A stretch of DNA of 64,000 nucleotides from Terrimicrobiaceae bacterium (GTDB taxonomy: Bacteria; Verrucomicrobiota; Verrucomicrobiia; Chthoniobacterales; Terrimicrobiaceae), in assembly GCA_018402345.1 (NCBI GenBank), contig JAGYIV010000014.1:124001-188000 (forward strand). The letters run 5' to 3'. This document shows positions 38,500-48,150 of this stretch, in pieces (position 1 is the first letter of the stretch; the number at the start of each line of letters is the position of its first letter). The translations under genes were made by a program, and so were the position numbers. Below the pieces are notes generated by a model. It had not been told where the DNA came from, searched no databases, and saw nothing but the letters and a program-made list of their open reading frames with translations.

Positions 38500-39867
38500 T
38501 TATTTTCGGATGTTCCGGCGTTCCGCGAAATATCGGTTCGTCTCGGAGGAGACGACTCCGCCGAGGAGGAGGAGGGCAACAAGGTTCGGAATCGCCATGA
38601 GGCCGTTCATCGCGTCCGAGAAATTCCACACGGCATCGGATTTCCAGACGCAGCCCGCGAACACGGCGGCGACCCATGCGATCCTGTAGATCGGGATCGC
38701 GCCGACGCCCACGAGGTATTCGACCGCTTTCTCGCCGTAGTAGGACCAGCCGAGAATCGTCGAGAAGACAAATGTAAGCAGGCCGGCTACCAGGATGAAG
38801 TCGCCGAGGAAGCCGATGCGGTGGAATGCTGCGTCGCAAAATGTCGCCTTTGTCATGTCCGCCGATTGCCAGTCACCCGACGAGACAAGCACGATGCCGG
38901 TGAGCGCGCAGACGACCACCGTGTCCCAGAATGTGCCGGTGCCCGAGACCAGCGCCTGGCGGACGGGGTCCCTGGTGCGCGCCGCCGCGGCGACGATCGG
39001 GGCGCTGCCCATGCCCGATTCGTTCGAGAAAAGACCGCGCGCAATGCCGTAGCGCATGGCCTCGGCGATGCCCGCTCCGACAAAGCCGCCGACGGCTGCA
39101 TGGCCTGTGAAGGCCGATTCAAAGATGAGGGAGATCGCGGCCGGAACCGCGTTCCAATTCAGAAAAATCATGACAAGGCAGCCGAGGATGTAAAACAGGG
39201 CCATGAACGGCACGAGGTATGTGCAGGCGCGTGCGATGGATTTGATGCCGCCGAGGATCACGGCGGCGGTGATGCCGCACAGCAGGATGCCGGTGCCGAA
39301 TTTAAGAAGATGGTCGTCCACGGCGAAGGGGAGGAGGTCTTTTTTCGCCACGATCATTTCCGAGATCGCGTTGGCCTGAACCATGTTTCCGATGCCGAAG
39401 GCCGCCAGCGCGGTGAAGGCGGCGAAGATCATGCCCGCCCAGCGCGCGCGAAGCGCTTTTTCGAGGACAAACATCGGGCCGCCCGACATTTCGCCTTGGG
39501 CGTTGGTTGTGCGGTATTTCACCGCCAGGAGGGCCTCGCTGTATTTCGTGGCGATGCCGAAGATGCCCGTGAGCCACATCCAGAGCACCGCTCCTGGCCC
39601 GCCGATGAGGATGGCGCCGGCCACGCCGTAAATGTTCCCCGTGCCGATTGTTGCAGCCAGCGCGGTGGCCAGCGCGCCGAACGGGCTGACATCCCCCGGC
39701 GAATCCGGATCCTTCGAGAGACTTAGTTTGATGGCGTGGCCGAGGTGGCGCTGGACGAATCCCGTGCGCAGCGTGAGGTAAAGGTGCGTTCCGAAGAGGA
39801 GGGCCACCAGCCAGGGGCCCCAGACAAGCGAGGCCGCTTGTGCGACGAGGGAATCGAGTTGATTCAT
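38500..39867 (-). CDS. Sodium:alanine/glycine symporter (AgcS/AlsT family)
   Basis: A 455-residue transporter with about eleven membrane helices. The family signatures GTGNIYGVAGAI, PGAVLWMWLTGIFG, KYSEALLAVKYR and GMGSAPIVAAAARTRDPVRQALVSG are visible, the second including the Asn/Gly residues of the sodium and substrate site. It imports small neutral amino acids with Na+. It has the usual length. It lies upstream of the DUF885 gene, so amino-acid or peptide use is a plausible shared theme. Confidence 0.93.
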   Translation of the reverse strand: MNQLDSLVAQAASLVWGPWLVALLFGTHLYLTLRTGFVQRHLGHAIKLSLSKDPDSPGDVSPFGALATALAATIGTGNIYGVAGAILIGGPGAVLWMWLTGIFGIATKYSEALLAVKYRTTNAQGEMSGGPMFVLEKALRARWAGMIFAAFTALAAFGIGNMVQANAISEMIVAKKDLLPFAVDDHLLKFGTGILLCGITAAVILGGIKSIARACTYLVPFMALFYILGCLVMIFLNWNAVPAAISLIFESAFTGHAAVGGFVGAGIAEAMRYGIARGLFSNESGMGSAPIVAAAARTRDPVRQALVSGTGTFWDTVVVCALTGIVLVSSGDWQSADMTKATFCDAAFHRIGFLGDFILVAGLLTFVFSTILGWSYYGEKAVEYLVGVGAIPIYRIAWVAAVFAGCVWKSDAVWNFSDAMNGLMAIPNLVALLLLGGVVSSETNRYFAERRNIRK

Positions 39868-39969
39868 TTGCAGCGGATGAAACGCCCGGCCGCCGCCAAC
39901 AGCAAGAGCTGAATCCAGCGGGCATCAACGGGGGTTTGGCAATCGCCCTCCCCGTGCTACTGTCGCTGC

Positions 39970-41214
39970 ATGCGGCGTTTCCTGTTTTTTGTGCCGGTGC
40001 TTTGCCTGGCGGTGCGGTTGGTTCAAGCCGAGCCCATCCCTGCCCCCACGCCCACGGAATCCCCCTATGATCAGTTGCAATTGATCGCCCGCACGATCCA
40101 GCTCATTCGGCAGGACTATGTCGACGAATCTAAGGCCGGATACCGCGATCTCGCCTACAGCGCATTGCGGGGCATGCTCGACACGCTCGATCCGCACAGC
40201 CAGTTCATGGAGCCTAAGGGATTCCAGAGTATGCAGGAGGACACGCGCAGTGAATTCGGGGGTCTTGGGATCGTGGTGACGTTGAGAAACGGGGTGCTCA
40301 CGGTGATCAATCCCATGGAGGACTCGCCGGGCTTCCATGCTGGGATTCTTCCCGGCGATCAAATTTTAAAGATCAACGGCGAATCGACCGAGGAACTTGG
40401 ATTGAACGACGCCGTGGAAAAACTGCGCGGGGCTGTCGGGGAAAAGGTGACTCTCACGGTGAATCGGCCTGCAAGCGGGGAGGTGAAGGATTACGAGCTG
40501 GCCAGAGCGGTGATCAAGGTGCCGAGTGTGAAGGATGCGATGATCCTGCCAGGGCGTGTGAGTGGCGGGCCGATAATTGGGTATGTGCGGATCACGCAGT
40601 TCAACTCTCCCACAGCTGGAGAGCTGGCCGCCGCTCTCGACAAGCTTGAGAAAAAGGGAATGGAGGCGCTTGTGCTCGATTTGAGGCACAACCCCGGCGG
40701 GTTGCTTGGCAGCGCGGTGGAGGTGTGCGGCGAGTTTTTGCCATCCCACACATTGGTCGTTTACACCGAGGGCCGCTCGCCATCGCGTGAATACCGCACC
40801 GCGGCGAGGAAAAGCCCGCCCAGGAAATATCCGGTTGTGGTGTTGACGAATTATGCGAGCGCCAGTGGATCAGAGATTGTCGCTGGAGCGTTGAAGGACC
40901 TAGACCGCGCCCTCGTTGTCGGGGAGACAACCTTTGGAAAAGGATCGGTGCAAAGCGTGGTGTCGCTTCCCGACGGATCGGCAGCACGGTTGACCACGGC
41001 CAAATACTTCACGCCCGGCAGAAATCTGATTCACGAGCGAGGGGTCGATCCCCACATCCGCGCAACGCTGACCTACGATCAAGAGGCAAGGTTGCTGAGG
41101 TCCCGCCGTCTGCGCGAGGACCCAACCAAGGACGGCACCTCGTTGTGGGATCCGCAACTCGAGCGTGCGGTGGATGCGTTGCAGGGCGCGCTGCTCCATG
41201 CGCGGAATCAATGA
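39970..41214 (+). CDS. S41-family carboxyl-terminal processing protease
   Basis: A 414-residue periplasmic protease. A signal peptide (hydrophobic residues 3-17) precedes a helical N-terminal part with YVDESKAGYRDLAYSALRGM and DTLDPHSQFM, a PDZ domain (GLGIVVTLRNG...GIL PGDQILKINGE region) and the S41 catalytic domain, where the Ser is in TNYASASGSEIVAGAL and the Lys in GETTFGKGSVQ. It removes non-polar C-terminal residues from envelope proteins. Its stop overlaps tsaD by ATGA. Confidence 0.93.
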   Translation: MRRFLFFVPVLCLAVRLVQAEPIPAPTPTESPYDQLQLIARTIQLIRQDYVDESKAGYRDLAYSALRGMLDTLDPHSQFMEPKGFQSMQEDTRSEFGGLGIVVTLRNGVLTVINPMEDSPGFHAGILPGDQILKINGESTEELGLNDAVEKLRGAVGEKVTLTVNRPASGEVKDYELARAVIKVPSVKDAMILPGRVSGGPIIGYVRITQFNSPTAGELAAALDKLEKKGMEALVLDLRHNPGGLLGSAVEVCGEFLPSHTLVVYTEGRSPSREYRTAARKSPPRKYPVVVLTNYASASGSEIVAGALKDLDRALVVGETTFGKGSVQSVVSLPDGSAARLTTAKYFTPGRNLIHERGVDPHIRATLTYDQEARLLRSRRLREDPTKDGTSLWDPQLERAVDALQGALLHARNQ

Positions 41215-42224
41215 AAACACTCCTTGCGATTGAGACCTCCTGCGACGAGACGGCCGCCGCCGTGCTCCGTGGATACGGTGAGGTTCTGTCCCATACGGTG
41301 TTCAGCCAGGCGGACATCCACTCGGCCTTTGGAGGGGTCGTTCCCGAGGTCGCCTCGCGGAGCCATCTGCAATCGGCTCCGTGGATTGTTGACGAGACGC
41401 TGAATGCGGCGGGAATCGGGGTGGGGGAACTTGATGCGGTGGCGGCGACGAACGGCCCAGGTCTCGCCTCGGCGCTGCTGGTCGGTTCCGCACTCGCAAA
41501 GGGATTGGCCATCGGTGCGGGGAAGCCGTATCTGGCGGTGAACCACTTAGAGGGACACATGCTGTCACCGTTTTTCGGCCATGCGGAAATCCCTCCGCAC
41601 ACATCGCTGGTGGTGAGTGGCGGGCACACGCTGCTGTTCGATGTGCGGGGATTTGGCGACTACCAGTTGCTTGGACGCACGCTTGACGACGCGGCGGGCG
41701 AGGCGTTCGACAAGGTCGCGAAGTTGCTCGGCCTTGGCTACCCCGGCGGGGCGCGCATCGATCAACTGGCCCGGGAGGGAAATCCGGAACGGTTCGACTT
41801 TCCAAGAGGGATGATCGACTCCGGCGATTATGATTTTAGTTTTAGTGGACTCAAAACCGCGGTGCGTGTGTTTTTGGAGAAGCACGCCCCTGCGGACGCC
41901 GACCTGCCCGATCTCTGCGCATCGTTCCAAGCGGCGGTGTTGGATGTTCTCCTCGCCAAGTTGTTCCGCGCGGCGAGGGAATGCGGCCACCGGGCGGTGG
42001 CGATCAGCGGGGGGGTGAGTGCGAATTCCGCCCTCCGCTCATGCGCCGACGGGCGTGCCAAACGGGACGGCGTGTCATTGCATACCGCGCCTCCCGGCCT
42101 GCACACCGACAACGCACTTATGATCGCCTACGCCGCCGCGCATCATGCCGCCGCCGGCCGCACGAGCGCGATCGACGAGGACATCCACCCGAACTTCGAT
42201 CCCGCGCGGCTTCAGGCATCCTGA
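41211..42224 (+). CDS. tsaD: tRNA N6-threonylcarbamoyladenosine synthase subunit TsaD
   Basis: A 337-residue ASKHA protein that installs t6A37 in ANN-reading tRNAs with TsaB/TsaE. The signatures AIETSCDETAAAV, GGVVPEVASRSH, NGPGLASALLVG, the metal-binding NHLEGHM and ISGGVSANSALR are all present. It is translationally coupled to the S41 protease gene (ATGA) and its end overlaps the convergent rmuC by 13 bases. Confidence 0.96.
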   Translation: MKTLLAIETSCDETAAAVLRGYGEVLSHTVFSQADIHSAFGGVVPEVASRSHLQSAPWIVDETLNAAGIGVGELDAVAATNGPGLASALLVGSALAKGLAIGAGKPYLAVNHLEGHMLSPFFGHAEIPPHTSLVVSGGHTLLFDVRGFGDYQLLGRTLDDAAGEAFDKVAKLLGLGYPGGARIDQLAREGNPERFDFPRGMIDSGDYDFSFSGLKTAVRVFLEKHAPADADLPDLCASFQAAVLDVLLAKLFRAARECGHRAVAISGGVSANSALRSCADGRAKRDGVSLHTAPPGLHTDNALMIAYAAAHHAAAGRTSAIDEDIHPNFDPARLQAS

Positions 42225-43555
42225 TCGGGCGGGCCGAACAGCTTGAGTGTTGAATCCTCCGGAGCCTCCTCCACTCCGCGTAGGGCGCGTTGCATGACGC
42301 GGGTGCGCGTGCCGACCTGATCGATTTCGTTCGAGGCGGTGTGGAGTTTTTTGCGGACGCTTTCCAGTGCGGCACCGAATTTTGAAAATTCGGTCTTCAC
42401 CGCCGCGAGGATTTCCCAGACTTCACTGGAGCGCTGCTCGATCGCGAGGGTTCGGAATCCCATTTGAAGGCTGTTGAGAAGCGCCACGAGGGTGGTCGGT
42501 CCTGCGACCACGACGCGGTGGGTGTGCTGGAGGTCCTCCGCAAGCCCGCGGCGGCGGAGGACTTCGGCGTAGAGACCCTCGGTGGGAAGGAACATGATCG
42601 CGAAGTCCGTGGTGGCTGGAGGAGCGAGGTATTTCTCACGAATGTCCCGGGCGTTTGCCTTGATGCGCCCTTCGAGTTGGCGGGCGGCCGCCTCCGCAGC
42701 CTCGGCTGCTCCGGCATCCATCGCCGCCACGAGGCGTTCGTAGTCCTCCTTCGGGAACTTGGCATCGATCGGGAGCCAAACGGTTGAAGCATGTTGGTCG
42801 CCGCGGCCCGGGAGTTTCACGGCGAACTCGACGCGTTCGCGACCGCCGGTGGTGGCGACATTCTCCTCGTATTGGCCCGGGCTGAGGAATTGGCCGAGGA
42901 TGGCGGCGAGTTGGACCTCGCCCCATGCGCCGCGGGTGGTGACGTTTGTCATGACGCGCTTCAGGTCGCCGACGCCTTGGGCGAGCGTTTGCATGTTGAG
43001 CATCGCGTGTTGGACCTTGTCGAGGTTGTCGCTCACGATCTTGAACGACTCGCCGAGGCGGCGTTCGAGGGTGGTCTGGAGTTTTTCCTCCACGGTCGCG
43101 CGCATGGCCTCGAGTTTCGCGTTGTTGTCGTCGCGGAGGGCGGCAAGGCGGTTTTCGACGGATTCCCGGAGGGTCTGGAGTTGTTGGGTATTGTCGGTGG
43201 TGAGCCTCGCGAGCTGCTGGTTTTGGAGGTCGAACGAGGTTTTCACCGATGTCGCGAGGGCTTCAAGTTCGCGGCGGGTGGAGTCCGAGAACGACTGGCG
43301 GAACTCGGTGATTTGGCGGTCCAGCGCCTCGCGGAGGGCGGTGACAGATCCAGCCTGGGCCTGCAACGCGTCGCGCGTGGATTCGGCACCCTGGCGAAGA
43401 CCGCTTTGGAGGAGTTGGGAAAGTTCCTGCCGGAGGAGAGATTCCGCTTCGCGTTGCGCGCGGCCGCTGGATGTGCCGGAGCGGAACAGCAGAAAAGCCA
43501 ACCCCGCCGCGTTCAGCAGGGTAAATCCCAAAATGACGAGAAGGAGGATGGTCAT
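42212..43555 (-). CDS. rmuC: DNA recombination protein RmuC
   Basis: A 447-residue protein with an N-terminal membrane helix (MTILLLVILGFTLLNAAGLA), a long coiled coil (about residues 30-200) and the RmuC nuclease-like domain: TRGAWGEVQLAAILGQFL, LPIDAKFPKEDYERL and FLPTEGLYAEVLRR are diagnostic. RmuC limits DNA inversions and is a predicted PD-(D/E)XK-type nuclease. The start at 43555 (membrane helix) was preferred over a much longer low-complexity extension that overlaps nnr. It may be the last gene of the chain that begins with the STAS gene (nnr ends 40 bases upstream). Confidence 0.9.
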   Translation of the reverse strand: MTILLLVILGFTLLNAAGLAFLLFRSGTSSGRAQREAESLLRQELSQLLQSGLRQGAESTRDALQAQAGSVTALREALDRQITEFRQSFSDSTRRELEALATSVKTSFDLQNQQLARLTTDNTQQLQTLRESVENRLAALRDDNNAKLEAMRATVEEKLQTTLERRLGESFKIVSDNLDKVQHAMLNMQTLAQGVGDLKRVMTNVTTRGAWGEVQLAAILGQFLSPGQYEENVATTGGRERVEFAVKLPGRGDQHASTVWLPIDAKFPKEDYERLVAAMDAGAAEAAEAAARQLEGRIKANARDIREKYLAPPATTDFAIMFLPTEGLYAEVLRRRGLAEDLQHTHRVVVAGPTTLVALLNSLQMGFRTLAIEQRSSEVWEILAAVKTEFSKFGAALESVRKKLHTASNEIDQVGTRTRVMQRALRGVEEAPEDSTLKLFGPPDQDA

Positions 43556-43595
43556 AAGCGCAAACCTACAGGGTTCCCGCCGCGGAGGGAATTGT

Positions 43596-45044
43596 TCAAA
43601 GAACCCCTGCGCGGAGATCGTTGAAAGCAGGGCCGAGCGCGGCAAGAACATCGCTGGCACAGAGTGATTCCTGGGAGGCGCAATGGTCGCGGATGGCGAT
43701 TTCCGCCGCGCGTCCGCAGACCCATGCTCCGATCCTCGCGGCGTCGCGGGTTGTTTTTCCCTGCGCAACGAGGGCGACGCAGACACCCGTCAGCACGTCG
43801 CCCATGCCGCCTGTGGCCATTCCGGGATGGCCGGTGGAGTTGAACGACGGGGGCGTGCCATGCGAGCCGATGATTGTTCGGGACCCCTTTAAAAGAAGCG
43901 TCGCGGGGGATTCCTTCAAAAACGCCGTCAACCACTCGCGTCGGGTGCGCCCCTGTTGCGGGAAGAGGCGCTCCATTTCGCCGGGATGGGGGGTAAGGAG
44001 GCGAGGGCCAGCGCAGGAGCGGAACATCGATACCGCGACAGCGTTCAGTGCATCGGCATCCACCACGCACGGGGCGGTGGCGCGTTGGACAATGTCGCGC
44101 ACAAGCGGATCGCGTTCCCTGCCGACGCCGGGACCGATGGCGATCGCGTCGAAAGGCGGCTGCAGGACGTCCTCCGCCGCATGCAGGGGGGCGACCATGA
44201 CTTCGGGAACGACCGATGCCGAGAGGACAGGAACGCTTTCTGGGGGACGAACAGGGTGACGAGGCCGGCTCCTGATTTGACGGCGGCGGCCGAGCAGAGC
44301 CTGGCGGCGCCGGGGTATTTGGCACAGCCCGCCACGATGCCCACCCGCCCCGCCATACCTTTGTGGAAATCGAACGGGTGTGGCGGCAGCAAGGGGCGCA
44401 GCGTCACGGCTTGCAGCACATCGGCGGGATCGGTGCCTTCGGGCGCGTGCAGTTCCTCGAGCGGCGCGATGACAATGCGTCCGACGGCGTCTGATGCGTG
44501 GTCGGCGACGAGGAGGGACTTGGGAAAACCGATGGTCACGGTGCAATCCGCACGCACGCACGGCGTGCCTGGACGGTCTTCCAGCAGGCCACTGGGGATG
44601 TCCGCCGAAAGGACCCATGCCCCAGTGTTGGCGCGGAGGGAATTGATGCGGCGGATTGCTCCGGCGACGGGTTCCCGCGGATCGCCGGAGGCGCCGATGC
44701 CGAGGAGACCGTCGAGCACAACCACGCGGAGTGCGGCGGCAGGCAGGCATGGAGTGGATCATGGCCAGCCGGGAGGAGGTGAGCGGGGCAAGTGCTTGTG
44801 GAGGGAAGCATCCCTCCAAATGAATGTCCCAGCCCCCCATGGCGAGGTGGCGGGCTGCCACGAGGACATCGCCTCCATTGTGGCCCTTGCCGAAAAAGAC
44901 ATGGCAAGTGGACGGCTCCGGATGGAATTGGAAAACGGTTTCTGCGATTTGGCGGCCCGCCCGCTCCATGAGGTTCTCCGCGGTTGCGCCGGAGGCAAAG
45001 GCCAGCCGCTCGGCTTCAAGCATCTGGGAGGGGGTGGGGAGCAT
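43596..45044 (-). CDS. nnr: Bifunctional NAD(P)HX epimerase/dehydratase (Nnr) with two frameshifts
   Basis: The protein repairs hydrated NAD(P)H. The N-terminal epimerase half begins in the frame of the start codon with MLEAERLAF and GKGHNGGDVLVAARHL. Near 44741-44748 the frame changes, and LDGLLGIGASGDPREP, DIPSGL and AAVKSGAGLVTLFVP follow in a second frame. At the C5 run 44242-44246 (G5 on the plus strand) it returns to the first frame with the dehydratase part: AIGPGVGR, DADALNA, LTPHPGEM and the catalytic GMATGGMGDVLTG. A tandem AGGCAGGC sits at the first break. The shifts compensate each other, leaving a garbled central part of about 160 residues as written. The rest is well preserved. 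Confidence 0.85.
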   Translation of the reverse strand: MLPTPSQMLEAERLAFASGATAENLMERAGRQIAETVFQFHPEPSTCHVFFGKGHNGGDVLVAARHLAMGGWDIHLEGCFPPQALAPLTSSRLAMIHSMPACRRTPRGCARRSPRHRRLRRSAGTRRRSNPPHQFPPRQHWGMGPFGGHPQWPAGRPSRHAVRACGLHRDHRFSQVPPRRRPRIRRRRTHCHRAARGTARARRHRSRRCAASRDAAPLAAATPVRFPQRYGGAGGHRGGLCQIPRRRQALLGRRRQIRSRPRHPVRPPESVPVLSASVVPEVMVAPLHAAEDVLQPPFDAIAIGPGVGRERDPLVRDIVQRATAPCVVDADALNAVAVSMFRSCAGPRLLTPHPGEMERLFPQQGRTRREWLTAFLKESPATLLLKGSRTIIGSHGTPPSFNSTGHPGMATGGMGDVLTGVCVALVAQGKTTRDAARIGAWVCGRAAEIAIRDHCASQESLCASDVLAALGPAFNDLRAGVL

Positions 45045-45048
45045 TGGT

Positions 45049-46176
45049 TCAGACGAAGAACGATTTCACGCGTTCGTAGAAATTTTTGTGAATAGGATTG
45101 TTTTCATCGCCGCAGAGTTCGGCGAAGGCCTGGAGGGCTTCGCGTTGGCGGGTGTTCAGGCGTGTCGGCACCTCGACCTGGACATAGGTCATAATGTCGC
45201 CCTTGGCAGTGCCTTGCAGCGCGGGCATGCCGAGGCCGCGGATGCGGAAGGTCGATCCGCTTTGGGTGCCGGCTGGGATTTTGAGGTTCACCGCGCCGTC
45301 CAGTGTCGGCACGCGGATTTCGCCGCCAAGCGCGGCGGTGGAAAACGGGATTGGCACCTCGCAGGAGAGGTCCATGCCGTTGCGGGTGAAGACCTCGTGT
45401 TCGCGAATGTGGACGACGACATAGAGGTCGCCTGCAGGGCCTCCGCGCAGGCCCGCCTCGCCGCCGCCGGTGCTGCGGAGGCGTGAGTCGCTGTCGATGC
45501 CGGCGGGAATCTTGATTTTCACGCGGCTTGTTTTTTCCACGCGGCCCTCGCCTTGGCAGGAGTGGCAAGGCTTTTCGATGATGCGGCCGGTGCCGTGGCA
45601 TGCGGGGCAGGTTTGGGCCACTTGGAAAAACCCGCGGGAGACGACCACTTGGCCACGGCCGCGACAGGTTGGGCAGACCACGGCCTTCGAACCTTTCTGG
45701 GAGCCCGCTCCCGAGCAGGGTTCGCAGGGATCGAGTTTGCGGATTTCGATTTCCTTTTCGCAGCCCTTGGCGGCCTCCTCGAGAGTGATCTGAAGATCGT
45801 AGCGGAGGTCCGCTCCGCGCTGGCGGCCGGAGGGATCGGTAGCCCCGCCGCCGAAGAACTGCTCGAAGATGCCTCCGCCACCGCCGCCGTTGAATACCTC
45901 GCGGAAAATATCGAACGGGTCGTGGAACCCGGCGCCGCCCATGCCGCCTTGGAAGGCCGCGTGGCCGTAGCGGTCGTAGGCCGCCCGTTTTTGCGGATCG
46001 CTCAGCGCTTCGTAGGCCTCGGAGATTTCCTTGAATTTGTCCTCGGCGGTCGGGTCGTCCGGGTTTTTGTCCGGATGGAATTTGACAGCGAGCTTGCGGT
46101 AGCTGCGTTTCAGGTCCTCCGCGCTGACATCGCGGCCGACGCCGAGGATTTCGTAATAGTCGCGTTTGCGGCTCAT
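45049..46176 (-). CDS. dnaJ: Chaperone protein DnaJ
   Basis: A 375-residue class I J-protein. The J domain ([22 protein letters not shown], with its HPD) is followed by a Gly/Phe-rich segment ([17 protein letters not shown]), four CxxCxGxG-type zinc motifs ([32 protein letters not shown]) and the C-terminal substrate-binding domains. It stimulates DnaK ATPase and delivers unfolded clients. The dnaK gene is not in the window. It overlaps grpE by ATGA and is followed by nnr after 4 bases. Confidence 0.97.
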   Translation of the reverse strand: MSRKRDYYEILGVGRDVSAEDLKRSYRKLAVKFHPDKNPDDPTAEDKFKEISEAYEALSDPQKRAAYDRYGHAAFQGGMGGAGFHDPFDIFREVFNGGGGGGIFEQFFGGGATDPSGRQRGADLRYDLQITLEEAAKGCEKEIEIRKLDPCEPCSGAGSQKGSKAVVCPTCRGRGQVVVSRGFFQVAQTCPACHGTGRIIEKPCHSCQGEGRVEKTSRVKIKIPAGIDSDSRLRSTGGGEAGLRGGPAGDLYVVVHIREHEVFTRNGMDLSCEVPIPFSTAALGGEIRVPTLDGAVNLKIPAGTQSGSTFRIRGLGMPALQGTAKGDIMTYVQVEVPTRLNTRQREALQAFAELCGDENNPIHKNFYERVKSFFV

Positions 46177-46700
46177 TCCGCGGAGCCTTTGGAAACAACG
46201 ACCGACGAGGCGCGGATGAGGCGGTCCTTGAGTTTGTAGCCCTTGCGCACCTGTCGGATGACGTGTCCCTCGGGCACGGTGGTGCTCGCCTCCTGAGCGA
46301 CGGCATCGTGTTTGTTGGGGTCGAACGGCTCGCCTTCGGCGGCGACCTCCTCGAGGCCGTGGGAGCGGAGAAACTCAAGGAGCTGTTTGTGGACCATGTT
46401 CATGCCAAGGAGAATCGAGGCGGCGTCGGGAGCGGTTTTTGCGGCGTCGAGGCCGAGTTCGAAGTTGTCCACGATGGGAAGGAGTTTTTCGAGGAGGGCG
46501 TTGTTCGCGTAGCGGATCGCCTCCTCCTTCTCGCGCATGGCGCGCTTCCGGAAGTTATCCAGATCGGCGCGTGCGCGGAGGGCGAGGTCCTTCAACTTGG
46601 CGGCTTCGGCCTCGAAATCGACATCAGTGATTTCAGAGGGTTGTGCCGTGTCGTGGCCTGCTTCGGTCGGTGTGCTGTCGGAGTGGTCGGAAGTGCTCAT
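46173..46700 (-). CDS. grpE: Nucleotide exchange factor GrpE
   Basis: A 175-residue protein: an acidic low-complexity N-terminus, a long helix with [20 protein letters not shown], the [15 protein letters not shown] segment and the C-terminal beta domain [14 protein letters not shown] ... [19 protein letters not shown]. It releases ADP from DnaK. The ATG at 46700 overlaps the stop of the SpoIIE-type phosphatase gene (ATGA) and its own stop overlaps dnaJ (ATGA). Chaperone genes here are thus translationally coupled to a signalling protein. Confidence 0.96.
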   Translation of the reverse strand: MSTSDHSDSTPTEAGHDTAQPSEITDVDFEAEAAKLKDLALRARADLDNFRKRAMREKEEAIRYANNALLEKLLPIVDNFELGLDAAKTAPDAASILLGMNMVHKQLLEFLRSHGLEEVAAEGEPFDPNKHDAVAQEASTTVPEGHVIRQVRKGYKLKDRLIRASSVVVSKGSAE

Positions 46701-48109
46701 TTTTTGAAGATTGCAATCAGTGTGAAGTCGTCCTGTCTCAAGTTGTTTCCGGTGAATTGCCTGACTTCTTGTGCCACGTGCCGGATGACCCCGGCCGACC
46801 CGTGCGGCGCGCTGGCCTTGAGGGCCTCGGCCAGGCGATCGAGTCCATATTCCATGCCGCTGGGATCGAGTGCCTCGGTCGCGCCGTCCGTGTAGAGCAG
46901 CAGGCAATCGCCGGGATGCATTTCGAACCGGAAATCGCCGCAGACTCTATTGAACACCTCTCCGCTGTCAATCCCGAGGGCCATGCCCTTCGGGCGGAGT
47001 TGTTCGACGGATTTTGCGGCAGCTCGGTAGAGGAGCGGGGCATCGTGACCGGCCCGCGCCATGCAGATTTCCCCGGAGAGCGGACTCAACAGCATATAGG
47101 CCATGCTGATGAACATGTCCTCCTTGATGTCCGGGTAAAGGTGGTGGTTGACCCGCTGGAGGACTTTCGAGGGAGTCGATGCCTCGACCGCCTCGCGGCG
47201 AAGCACGCCTCGGCACATCGCCATGATCAACGAGGCCGGAACGCCCTTGCCCGAGGCATCCGCAATCGCCACGCCGAGGCGTCCGTCGCCCAGCGGAATG
47301 TAATCGAAATAATCGCCGCTGACCTGCCGGGCGGCCAGGCTGAGGGCGCTGATTTGATAGCCTGGAAATTCCGGATCGGCCTCCGGCAGGAGGATGCGTT
47401 GAATTTCGCGGGCGATTTCGAGGTCGCGGTCGATGAGTCGTTTTTCCCCGGCCTCGAGGTAGATCGCCTCGTTGTAGAGCGCGAAGGCGCTTTGCTCGGC
47501 GATGGTGCGGAAGACCTTGAGCCCTTTGCTGTCGCAATGGGGGTTGCCCCTCTGCATCTGGACGGCAAGCACCCCGAGGACCTTGTGGCGGTAGATGAGC
47601 GGGCCCACGATCGCCGACACCTCCGGCGGCAGGCCCTCCTCCCCGGAATTGATGCACACGATTTCGCCGTTGCGCCAGCAATTGGCCACAATGCCCGGGC
47701 TGTCCCTCGTCACGGGTTGGAGCTGCAGGTAGCTCCAGAGTGCGTTTTCGTCCCCCTTAGCCTGATCTCTGATGTGCCGCGGAACATCGACAAATGCCAC
47801 GCAGCCCTTGGAAATATGGGTCGGTGTGAGAACCGACTCGTCCTTGTTGGCGAGGTAGATCGCCCCGCCATCCGCCTCGAGGATGCGCGCTGCGCTCTCG
47901 ACCAGAAGGCGGTGGAGTTCCGAGCTGCGGACGCCCTCCGAGAAGGCGGCGCCGATACCGTGGAGGAAATCGAACACCCGGTCCTCCTCGGCCTGCAGGT
48001 CTGACAAATTGCGTTCCACCCGCTTGGCCCGCTTGCGGTAACGATGCGCCATGTAGAACAGCGCGCAAAGCGCCAGTAGAACCAAGGCAAATTCAATGGG
48101 GTTCCTCAT
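46697..48109 (-). CDS. Membrane-anchored GAF-SpoIIE (RsbU/PP2C-type) phosphatase
   Basis: About 470 residues. One N-terminal TM helix (FALVLLALCALFYMAHRY) is followed by a coiled segment, a GAF domain (about 60-205, ILEADGGAIYLAN) and a PP2C-like SpoIIE domain with the metal motifs SGDYFDY, GVAIADASGKGVPASL, RAGHDAPLLY and LYTDGATEALD. Such enzymes dephosphorylate STAS anti-anti-sigma factors, and the STAS-type gene sits immediately upstream. The start is uncertain: ATG 48109 chosen, ATG 48130 and a TTG at 48154 overlapping the STAS stop are alternatives. It is coupled to grpE by ATGA. Confidence 0.9.
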   Translation of the reverse strand: MRNPIEFALVLLALCALFYMAHRYRKRAKRVERNLSDLQAEEDRVFDFLHGIGAAFSEGVRSSELHRLLVESAARILEADGGAIYLANKDESVLTPTHISKGCVAFVDVPRHIRDQAKGDENALWSYLQLQPVTRDSPGIVANCWRNGEIVCINSGEEGLPPEVSAIVGPLIYRHKVLGVLAVQMQRGNPHCDSKGLKVFRTIAEQSAFALYNEAIYLEAGEKRLIDRDLEIAREIQRILLPEADPEFPGYQISALSLAARQVSGDYFDYIPLGDGRLGVAIADASGKGVPASLIMAMCRGVLRREAVEASTPSKVLQRVNHHLYPDIKEDMFISMAYMLLSPLSGEICMARAGHDAPLLYRAAAKSVEQLRPKGMALGIDSGEVFNRVCGDFRFEMHPGDCLLLYTDGATEALDPSGMEYGLDRLAEALKASAPHGSAGVIRHVAQEVRQFTGNNLRQDDFTLIAIFKK

Positions 48110-48150
48110 CGGTGGACGGCCCGCCACCATCCCGAAAGCCGGGGTGGCGA

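Noticed and set aside
38014-39726. 570-codon open frame on the plus strand across the DUF885 and AgcS genes
   Set aside because: Antisense shadow of two recognised genes; no start context and no domain.
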